Positions 6,691-11,911 of a DNA stretch of 11,911 nt are shown piece after piece. Position 1 is the first letter of the stretch; every line of letters begins with the position of its first letter. The DNA lies in the NCBI GenBank assembly GCA_002841605.1, contig PHAF01000051.1, positions 1-11,911 on the forward strand. Reading direction: 5' to 3'. Made by a program: the position numbers and the translations under genes. The stretch comes from Firmicutes bacterium HGW-Firmicutes-10. GTDB taxonomy: Bacteria > Bacillota_I > Bacilli_A > Erysipelotrichales > Erysipelotrichaceae. The notes beneath the pieces are model-generated. The model ran no database searches. It worked only from the letters and a program-made list of their open reading frames with translations, and was not told the origin of the DNA.

Positions 6691-6798
6691 TTTTGTCACC
6701 TCAAATTAATCATATACTCGTTTTAACTGTTGCGTATGCGTATTGTGGGACGGGAGTATAGATGGTTTGTCTGTTTATATTAGGCGTTGATACTTTTT

Positions 6799-7332
6799 TC
6801 ATTGCGCTTTAACTTCCCGATAATAAAGGTGTATCAATTCCTTAGTTATTATATTTTGACGCTTAAAAACTTCGATTATTGCGCAATACTTATCGACCAG
6901 TTGTACAACAAAAGATTCTCTATATTCAGGAAACACTATTGTAAGTGGCCACATGTGTTTGACAATAATATCTTTCTCAATATTGTTTAACTCAAAATGA
7001 TATTCTGCGTTTTGTAAAGCTATTTTGGGATGTGCAAACCCATGCAATCCTTCCGGTGGCCTTTTATTGTGCCAGTCATACAAGAAAAAATCGTGTAAAA
7101 GTCCTCCTCTTGCTGCGGAGCAATAATCGAAACCCAGTATTTTACAAATCTTGAAACTTAAGTAAGAGACATGAAAACAATGATCTAGGCAGCTATACTT
7201 CCCGTGATGAGGATAGGTGCTCATTGTCCACAAAACTTCCTGTTTAACTAAATCATTAATGCAATCAATATAATCACTCTCAACAGTGATATCGTTACTA
7301 ATTGTTGTTTTAGGATTCCCTAGTTTTCCCAT
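6799..7332 (-). CDS. HD-domain phosphohydrolase-like protein
   Basis: A 177-residue protein with the metal-binding HD signature: His51/His54 in DHCFHVSYLSF, the His80-Asp81 doublet in GGLLHDFFLYDWH, His97 and His101 in HGFAHPKIAL, His126 in VKHMWPL and a late Asp147 in VDKYCAI. HD proteins hydrolyse phosphate ester or nucleotide substrates using one or two metal ions. The extra histidines after the HD doublet suggest a two-metal site. No second domain is seen and the substrate cannot be told. The start is well supported by GGTGGAGG about 4 nt before the ATG. It follows the CmpB-type membrane gene after about 100 bases on the same strand, with a weak candidate promoter (TTGACA, plus 7432-7437) in between. 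Confidence 0.85.
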   Translation of the reverse strand: MGKLGNPKTTISNDITVESDYIDCINDLVKQEVLWTMSTYPHHGKYSCLDHCFHVSYLSFKICKILGFDYCSAARGGLLHDFFLYDWHNKRPPEGLHGFAHPKIALQNAEYHFELNNIEKDIIVKHMWPLTIVFPEYRESFVVQLVDKYCAIIEVFKRQNIITKELIHLYYREVKAQ

Positions 7333-7433
7333 TGTACCTCCACCTTTAAGATGACTTAGTAAATTATCATTTCAATCAGAAATCATCGCCTTGCTAAAGA
7401 TCTTGATGTAATTAACGAGAACCAAGAACAATG

Positions 7434-7994
7434 TCAAGGTGATGAATCTGTTTTATTAGTACTTGATCTGCTCATTCCAAATGCAATCTTTATCGACACT
7501 AAAAAGTCAATTGCAAAACACACAACAAAAACAAAAGCAAGAAAAACTTTCAGCACCTCTGGCAATAAATCAATGAAATTCGTAATTTGTGGATGAATTA
7601 CTTGGATTAGTATGAAGGCTAAGATCCCCCACAGTAAAGTATACTTCAAGCATATGTACCCATTGATATTTAGAAAATGCCCACTATAATCCCACCATTT
7701 GGCACGAAAGATCCTCTCAAGAAGATAACCTGTAAGGTACTCTAGCGCTGTAACTAAAATTACAGACAGGATTAAACTACTTACCTCCGTCATAAATGGT
7801 GCCATCTCCAACAATAATACACAATTTAATGAGGCAATGACTAATATTGCACCAAATCCGTAAATGGGTGTGATTGGCCCAATCAAGAATCCTCTATTAA
7901 CAAACCTCTTTTGTATTGCGCTTGCAAAAAGGGTCTCCATCATCCACCCTAATAACGAATACAATGCAAACATCAACACATAATCAATCACCAT
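7434..7994 (-). CDS. CmpB/DUF1113-type integral membrane protein (putative ABC transporter permease)
   Basis: A 186-residue membrane protein with about five hydrophobic segments, near residues 3-24, 43-63, 70-92, 114-133 and 146-171. The N-terminal SLLGWMMETLF followed by KRFVNRGFLIGPITPIYGFGA (about residues 29-48) is the signature of the family often labelled CmpB or putative ABC transporter permease. No ATP-binding partner is encoded here, so a transporter role is unsupported and the true function is unknown. The Shine-Dalgarno is weak (GCGAG region about 8 nt upstream), and the second codon is GTG, a possible alternative start. The gap to the UbiB gene is only 41 bases, so the two are probably cotranscribed and act at the same membrane. 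Confidence 0.82.
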   Translation of the reverse strand: MVIDYVLMFALYSLLGWMMETLFASAIQKRFVNRGFLIGPITPIYGFGAILVIASLNCVLLLEMAPFMTEVSSLILSVILVTALEYLTGYLLERIFRAKWWDYSGHFLNINGYICLKYTLLWGILAFILIQVIHPQITNFIDLLPEVLKVFLAFVFVVCFAIDFLVSIKIAFGMSRSSTNKTDSSP

Positions 7995-8035
7995 GATTTA
8001 ATCTCGCTTTCATTATTGTTGTAATAGCTTCTCAT

Positions 8036-9721
8036 TTAATAGTCCTTCGATTTGAAAATAGAGATTATTAGCGCAATTACAGTAATCCCTATCAGGAAAA
8101 GAGTTCCCCAAAACACAGAAGTAATCAAAGTTATCCATTCAGCTTTATTGGCATCCACAATGCTCAAACTAATGATTATCCCTACGACTATCATTGCTAA
8201 CGCCAAAACGATTATACTTAATGACATGCGACTAAACGATTGATCAAGTTTTTTTGATATTCTCTTAGCATCACTACTAATTAAATGTAAAGCAAAATCA
8301 TCGTGTTCAAATTTTTCAAGAAAGCTTAGCAAAATCGTTGGAAATTTCCGCACCAAGCTCCCGTAATCAAGTGCCCCACCAAGTAATTCTTTACCTATTT
8401 TTTCTGGAGAAACTAAAGAAAAAATCAGTTTTCCGGCAATCGGTTCCGCAATTTCTAGCACGTTAAGATTTGGATCTAGTTTCTCAACCAAACCTTCAAG
8501 AGTAATCAGAGATTTGGCGAGCATCGTAAACTCACCAGGGATCCTAATATTATAGGAGAAGGCGAGATCAAAAATTTCTCTAAATACTTCTCCAATCTTA
8601 ATCTGACTCAATGGGACCGACAGAACTTGATCTCTCATTCGATCAATATCTTTTTCAAGCTTTTTCAAACTTATTCTTTCAGACAGGGCATCTAGTTCAA
8701 CTATAGCTTGAACGATGAGCCTACTATCTTTTAATGTTATTCCCATTAGCATCTTTAAAAATTGACTCTTGCGATGCTCATTTAATTGACCTACCATTCC
8801 AAGGTCTAAGAATGCGATTCTATTGTTTTCAAGTACCATTAAATTCCCCGGATGAGGATCACCGTGGAAAAATCCATCTCTTAATATCTGATACATAATG
8901 GAGGTCGCAAGATTCCTCGCTACAATGGTTCTATTGAATCCCGCCTTTTCGATAGCTTCAAAGTTTTTTAAAGATATGCCTTTAATCTCCTCCATGGTAA
9001 GAACACGATTCGTTGTATGGATCCAACTAATGTTGGGTACTAACACGGTATTATCTGTCTTAAAATTGGCTTTAAATGTTTCTGCATTTTCACCTTCAGT
9101 CCTGAAATTTAGTTCACTCAGGATAGTGGTTTCAAACTCATCAGCCATTTTGTGAAAGCTATAGAGAGTACCAAAGCGTGTTTTGGTATCAATAAAATCA
9201 GCCAAGTCTTTAAGGATAGCCAGATCCAACTGAATATTCTTTTCTATGTTAGGTCTCTGGATTTTTACTACTACATCTTTCCCTGACAATAGCTTTGCCC
9301 GATGAACTTGTCCAATCGATGCGGCAGCAATAGGTATTTCATGAAACTCTCTAAAAATGTTCTCGATGGAATCACCCAATTCCAGCTCGATTACTTCTTT
9401 CACTTCGGTTATTGGAAATGGTGCTACTTCATCTTGTAGCTTTTCCAATTCGTAAATAATCCCATGCGGTAACAAATCCGGTCTAGTGCTCATAATTTGG
9501 CCTAATTTAATAAATGTCGGGCCTAATTCTTCGAATGATAACCTTAAGCGCTCACCTGCTGATAAATTATTCTGTTTCTGTTCACTTTTTTTACGCTTGG
9601 TCTTTTTCAAACCAAAAAAATCAAGTATTCCAGACCTGTCTATAAGGGCACTAAATCCATGATTAGCAAATACTATGAATATTTGTTTAGCTCGCTTTGC
9701 TTTTTTCCTTTTATTGCTCAT
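8036..9721 (-). CDS. ABC1/UbiB-family atypical protein kinase-like protein
   Basis: A 561-residue UbiB/ABC1 protein. All family motifs are visible: the KxGQ signature FIKLGQIMSTR (Lys72, Gln75), the Ala-rich loop AAAS (132-135) in place of a glycine-rich loop, the nucleotide lysine Lys153 in VVKIQRP, catalytic HGDPHPGN (Asp288, Asn293) and metal-binding FLDLG (Asp306). The C-terminus has two membrane helices at about 500-521 and 530-555, separated by a short loop, so the kinase-like domain sits on the inner face of the membrane. The N-terminus is strongly basic. Family members take part in quinone and isoprenoid-lipid biosynthesis or lipid movement, and show ATPase rather than classical kinase activity. 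No quinone genes are seen nearby, and the neighbours point to general lipid handling. No clear Shine-Dalgarno precedes the ATG. It lies just downstream of the degV terminator, so it needs its own promoter, which I could not identify. Confidence 0.92.
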   Translation of the reverse strand: MSNKRKKAKRAKQIFIVFANHGFSALIDRSGILDFFGLKKTKRKKSEQKQNNLSAGERLRLSFEELGPTFIKLGQIMSTRPDLLPHGIIYELEKLQDEVAPFPITEVKEVIELELGDSIENIFREFHEIPIAAASIGQVHRAKLLSGKDVVVKIQRPNIEKNIQLDLAILKDLADFIDTKTRFGTLYSFHKMADEFETTILSELNFRTEGENAETFKANFKTDNTVLVPNISWIHTTNRVLTMEEIKGISLKNFEAIEKAGFNRTIVARNLATSIMYQILRDGFFHGDPHPGNLMVLENNRIAFLDLGMVGQLNEHRKSQFLKMLMGITLKDSRLIVQAIVELDALSERISLKKLEKDIDRMRDQVLSVPLSQIKIGEVFREIFDLAFSYNIRIPGEFTMLAKSLITLEGLVEKLDPNLNVLEIAEPIAGKLIFSLVSPEKIGKELLGGALDYGSLVRKFPTILLSFLEKFEHDDFALHLISSDAKRISKKLDQSFSRMSLSIIVLALAMIVVGIIISLSIVDANKAEWITLITSVFWGTLFLIGITVIALIISIFKSKDY

Positions 9722-9760
9722 TACTTGATCACATCACTGAATTAATTCGATTTAAGGTAC

Positions 9761-9804
9761 AAAAACAGCAGATGTAGATTACGAGTCGTTTGTCTACATC
9801 TGCT
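9761..9804 (-). terminator. Strong intrinsic terminator after degV
   Basis: Perfect 12-bp stem AGCAGATGTAGA / TCTACATCTGCT (plus arms 9767-9778 and 9793-9804) with a 14-nt loop. On the minus strand it is followed by G and five T (plus A at 9761-9765). It lies about 55 bases past the degV stop codon and separates the TetR-2/phasin/degV transcript from the UbiB gene. There is no T tract on the plus-strand side, so it acts in one direction. Confidence 0.85.
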
Positions 9805-9858
9805 TGTTCTAAAAACTAACACGAAATTTTATTTACAAATCTTTTATCAAATGTTTCT

Positions 9859-10725
9859 TTATCGTTCATTCCCGATAAACACCACAAGTAAAACACCAGG
9901 ACCAGTGTGAGAACCAATTACTGGTCCCAACATATTAATGACTATTTCCTTAGGCTTCAATTCACTTAATATTAATGATTCTAAATATTCCGCATCTTCT
10001 AAGCAATCACCATGACTAATGTATACCACTTGATTTTCAGGATTTATGATACGCGTTTTATATTCGTCGAATAAAGTCATAATCGACTTGCGACGTCCTC
10101 TGGCTTTCGTTACGACATTAAGGCTACCGTCATTGATAATGTTTAGTATCGGCTTTACCGATAGGAGATATCCTAACGCTGCGTTGGTTGCTGAAATTCG
10201 TCCACCTCTTTTCAAGTGTTCGAGACTATCAATTGTAAACCATTGATTGACCTTCAATTTATTTTCTTCGATCCAATCCACAATTTCTTGTTTCGACTTC
10301 CCCTGCTTAAGTAACATTGATGCGCTGGAAACTAATAGCCCTTGTCCAACAGATGCACTTCTCGAATCAATAACCGAAATATCCGCAGTGGGAAACTCTT
10401 CAAGGACTGTTTTCCGTGCTAAGACTGAACTATCAAAAGTCCCACTTAGTGCAGAAGAAAATCCAATGTATATGACTGATTCACCTTTCAACACGATTTC
10501 TCTAAACACATTTTCGAAAGTATAAGCTGTTATCTGAGCAGTTGTAGGCATTCCTCCCTTTCGAATTGCATCATAAAAGTCTTTATAGCTCAATGCCTTT
10601 CCAAAATCATCTGTATAAGTATTTCCATTTAATTGGAAAGTGAAGGGAATGATCTGGATATGGTTTTCAACTAAAAAATTCTCAGATAAATCGCAATTAG
10701 AATCAGTTATAATCTTAATTCCCAT
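9859..10725 (-). CDS. DegV-family fatty-acid-binding protein (FakB-like)
   Basis: A 288-residue DegV protein. Motifs in order: TDSNCDL (7-13), MPTTAQIT (59-66), FSSALSGTFDSS (89-100), DSRSASVGQGLLV (120-132), LEHLKRGGRIS (168-178) and the C-terminal GSHTGPG (271-277, His273). The Thr, Ser, Arg and His in these motifs are those that hold the fatty-acid carboxylate in characterised FakB proteins, which present fatty acids to the kinase FakA for incorporation into phospholipid. No fakA is in this window. Start choice: GAGGTG lies 6 nt before the ATG at 10723-10725. The GTG at 10732-10734 is part of that Shine-Dalgarno and would add only three residues. A perfect TATAAT and a FadR-like inverted repeat precede it, so it can be controlled separately from the phasin gene 77-86 bases upstream. 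The terminator follows. Confidence 0.93.
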   Translation of the reverse strand: MGIKIITDSNCDLSENFLVENHIQIIPFTFQLNGNTYTDDFGKALSYKDFYDAIRKGGMPTTAQITAYTFENVFREIVLKGESVIYIGFSSALSGTFDSSVLARKTVLEEFPTADISVIDSRSASVGQGLLVSSASMLLKQGKSKQEIVDWIEENKLKVNQWFTIDSLEHLKRGGRISATNAALGYLLSVKPILNIINDGSLNVVTKARGRRKSIMTLFDEYKTRIINPENQVVYISHGDCLEDAEYLESLILSELKPKEIVINMLGPVIGSHTGPGVLLVVFIGNER

Positions 10726-10754
10726 TACTTGCACCTCATTTCAAGTTCTCATTC

Positions 10755-10770
10755 GAATGAATTGTCATTC
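10755..10770. promoter_or_regulatory. FadR-like inverted repeat upstream of degV
   Basis: GAATGA-ATTG-TCATTC: perfect 6-bp arms with a 4-bp centre. It closely resembles the Bacillus subtilis FadR (YsiA) operator, which I recall as TGAATGA-MTAN-TCATTCA, differing at the outermost bases and in the centre. It lies downstream of a perfect TATAAT, where a repressor would block degV. An overlapping palindrome TCATTCGAATGA (plus 10749-10760) extends the symmetric region on the left. Confidence 0.55.
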
Positions 10771-10783
10771 TAAATGTTTAGCA

Positions 10784-10789
10784 ATTATA
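10784..10789 (-). promoter_or_regulatory. Candidate -10 box of degV
   Basis: A perfect TATAAT on the minus strand between the phasin-like gene and degV. No good -35 sits at 17 nt; TTGAAT is present at a 20-nt spacing. The inverted repeat lies about 14-29 nt downstream, a normal repressor position. The missing -35 keeps confidence modest. Confidence 0.4.
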
Positions 10790-10811
10790 ATCTTCATTAT
10801 TCACCGTATAT

Positions 10812-11144
10812 TCAAACTTTTTTCTCTATAAACCCTCTTTCAGTTAGAACGTCAATCAACTCTTCCCGCATAACTTTCTTAATATCTTCTATGCTTAAAA
10901 GATCTTCTTTGTGGGCTACATCCTTTTGCTCAAGGACCTCCTGAATCACATCTCCAATAAATTTCTTAAATTCGTCTCTTTGCACTTCTCCTCTTTTAAG
11001 AAGATCGTTGACCATGTCTTTTGCATCTTTTCGAGAAATTTCGCCTTTGTTCACCAATTCCTCAACGACTTCTTCAATCTTTTCACGCGAATATGAAATA
11101 AGTCCAAATCCAATATTAATTGATTTATCGAAAATCCCTGACAT
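10812..11144 (-). CDS. Phasin-family-like coiled-coil protein
   Basis: A 110-residue, almost entirely helical protein. The opening SGIFDKSINIGFGLISYSREKIEEVVEELV is followed by repeated patterns NKGEISRKDAKDMVNDLLKRGEVQRDEF, with amphipathic heptads and a hydrophobic patch at residues 9-17. This is the pattern of the small Firmicutes proteins annotated as phasin or polyhydroxyalkanoate-synthesis-regulator phasin, which coat lipid or polyester surfaces in better-known relatives. No PHA synthase or depolymerase lies in the window, so a PHA role is unproven and a membrane or lipid-surface role is equally possible. The Shine-Dalgarno is only a purine-rich AAAGAGAG before the ATG. It follows tetR-2 by 23 bases and is probably cotranscribed with it, which makes it a likely direct target of that regulator. 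Confidence 0.75.
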   Translation of the reverse strand: MSGIFDKSINIGFGLISYSREKIEEVVEELVNKGEISRKDAKDMVNDLLKRGEVQRDEFKKFIGDVIQEVLEQKDVAHKEDLLSIEDIKKVMREELIDVLTERGFIEKKV

Positions 11145-11167
11145 TTTTTCTCTCTTTCTTTTGACCT

Positions 11168-11743
11168 TTAGTCAAATAAAACCTGTACCGCATTCAATGA
11201 GTCGGGTAACTCTTCATCATGGTTGAGCAAGACTTGAATGCCAGTACCAAACATTGCACCCAAGATAAGTCGAGACAACGTTTTTGTGGAACAACCTTTT
11301 AACTCTTTTATTTGGAGATTACTTGTGATATGCTTCTCTATCAAATTCGACAGGTCTTCAAATAGTTCATTAAGCAATTCACCAAAAACAGGCGACCAGA
11401 GCGCTAGACTAGTGAACTCATATAGCAATCGAAACAATCCCGGATTAAACTTCAGCATTTTTCTAAAATAGTGAACAAGTGACTCAATTCGTTTTTTAGG
11501 AGATTCTTCTTCTGTTAAGGATATTTCAATCTCAATCAAATATTTACTAATCATCATACGTACAACCTCTTTAAACAACCCTTCCTTATTGGTGAAATAA
11601 TAATTCAATTGACTCAATACTACTCCAGCTTTATCAGCAATATCTCGAGTCGAAACATTTGCATAGCCCTTGGAAGATATAATATCGAATGCGGCTATTA
11701 AAATCCTATCTGACTGACTTTGCTGATCAGTTTCATTACGCAA
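11168..11743 (-). CDS. TetR/AcrR-family transcriptional regulator (TetR-2)
   Basis: A TetR repressor of about 191 residues. The DNA-binding domain reads ILIAAFDIISSKGYANVSTRDIADKAGVVLSQLNYYFTNKEGLF, and the rest is a helical effector and dimer domain. It is a paralogue of TetR-1 in this window, with near-identical recognition helix VVLSQLNYY and shared blocks EVVRM, LLNELFED, FGT. Start choice: TTG at 11741-11743 has AGGTGG about 7 nt upstream, and its product LRNETDQQ aligns with MREKQDQH of TetR-1. The upstream ATG at 11759-11761 would add six residues, has no Shine-Dalgarno and abuts the operator. A consensus promoter and a 20-bp inverted repeat precede it, so it is almost certainly autoregulated. 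The phasin-like gene follows after 23 bases. The effector is unknown. Confidence 0.92.
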   Translation of the reverse strand: MRNETDQQSQSDRILIAAFDIISSKGYANVSTRDIADKAGVVLSQLNYYFTNKEGLFKEVVRMMISKYLIEIEISLTEEESPKKRIESLVHYFRKMLKFNPGLFRLLYEFTSLALWSPVFGELLNELFEDLSNLIEKHITSNLQIKELKGCSTKTLSRLILGAMFGTGIQVLLNHDEELPDSLNAVQVLFD

Positions 11744-11761
11744 GACATCACCACCTTTCAT

Positions 11762-11781
11762 ATTCGGTCGGTCGCACGAAT
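11762..11781. promoter_or_regulatory. 20-bp inverted repeat, operator of tetR-2
   Basis: ATTCGGTCGG-TCGCACGAAT: symmetric at ATTCG..CG..CG..CGAAT, imperfect at the inner positions. It begins 7 nt downstream of the tetR-2 -10 box, at the expected transcription start, and matches the length and outer half-sites of the perfect repeat at 5061-5080. Autorepression is the natural reading. Confidence 0.7.
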
Positions 11782-11788
11782 TATTTTA

Positions 11789-11817
11789 AGTATATTTCGT
11801 TATAGCCTTTTTGTCAA
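11789..11817 (-). promoter_or_regulatory. Sigma-A promoter of tetR-2
   Basis: On the minus strand, consensus -35 TTGACA (plus 11812-11817), 17-nt spacer and -10 TATACT (plus 11789-11794; five of six match TATAAT). The operator lies immediately downstream. This is the best promoter in the window. Confidence 0.8.
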
Positions 11818-11911
11818 TCATAGAAATTGAAAAGATTTCGAACTAGATCCAAGCTGCCAACTGGATCATAAACTCGATTAATTAGTTGTGACCTTAAACC
11901 GAATAGAAAAA

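Noticed and set aside
7411..7437. Consensus TTGACA upstream of the HD-domain gene
   Set aside because: No acceptable -10 at 16-18 nt (TTAATT or TAATTA only), and the hexamer overlaps the end of the CmpB-type gene.
11160..11176. Small hairpin TTTGAC / GTCAAA overlapping the tetR-2 stop codon
   Set aside because: A 6-bp AT-rich stem with no T tract after it; too weak to call a terminator or attenuator.
11846..11867. Inverted repeat GATCCA / TGGATC with a 10-nt loop
   Set aside because: Only 6 bp of stem, no T tract on either side and no symmetry with the other operators, so neither terminator nor operator is supported.
11814..11911. Minus-strand frame open from the window edge for 31 codons (ends ...RNLFNFYD), a possible C-terminus of another gene
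   Set aside because: An open frame this short is common by chance in AT-rich DNA, it overlaps the tetR-2 -35 box and no family is recognisable. Sequence beyond the window would settle it.
1..11911. Searched by eye for tRNA, rRNA, CRISPR repeats, insertion-sequence ends and riboswitch-like leaders
   Set aside because: No candidate with the needed structure or repeats was seen; a covariance-model search could still find a short structured RNA.

Overview
The window is AT-rich, with nearly every gene on the minus strand. It shows purine-rich Shine-Dalgarno sites (AAGGAGG, GGAGG), sigma-A-type promoters (TTGACA-17 nt-TATACT) and typically low-GC Gram-positive families (DegV, CmpB-type membrane protein, small Firmicutes phasin-like protein). 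This suggests a low-GC Bacillota chromosome, probably clostridial. The species cannot be named from the sequence alone.

Layout from right to left, which is the direction of transcription. (1) 11817-9761: a TetR-family regulator (TetR-2) with its own promoter and operator, a phasin-like coiled-coil protein, and a DegV fatty-acid-binding protein. degV has its own candidate promoter and a FadR-like inverted repeat, and a strong intrinsic terminator closes the group. (2) 9721-5833: an ABC1/UbiB atypical kinase, a CmpB-type membrane protein, an HD-domain hydrolase and a patatin-like phospholipase. (3) 5789-1641: a second TetR (TetR-1), paralogous to the first. A perfect 20-bp inverted repeat follows it, then a compact four-gene operon: radical SAM enzyme, a 68-residue unknown protein, a permuted papain-fold (YiiX/LRAT-like) protein and a GT4 lipid glycosyltransferase. 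(4) 1640-169: a degraded prophage lysis module with a GC-richer sequence. It holds an NlpC/P60 endolysin that lacks a normal 5' end and carries a 24-bp tandem repeat, then a holin-like membrane/coiled-coil protein and an intrinsic terminator. The first 73 bases may hold the end of a plus-strand gene.

The unifying theme of regions 1-3 is membrane lipid and fatty-acid handling: patatin acyl hydrolase, DegV/FakB-type fatty-acid carrier, diacylglycerol glucosyltransferase-like GT4, LRAT/YiiX-like fold, UbiB and phasin. Two paralogous TetR proteins with nearly identical recognition helices sit at either end. Three related inverted repeats built on ATTCGG / CCGAAT half-sites lie before tetR-1, before the radical SAM operon and before tetR-2. 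The most interesting hypothesis is a lipid-remodelling regulon under this TetR pair, in which the radical SAM enzyme of unknown substrate acts on a lipid or on the small protein encoded next to it. This is inference from context and has not been shown.
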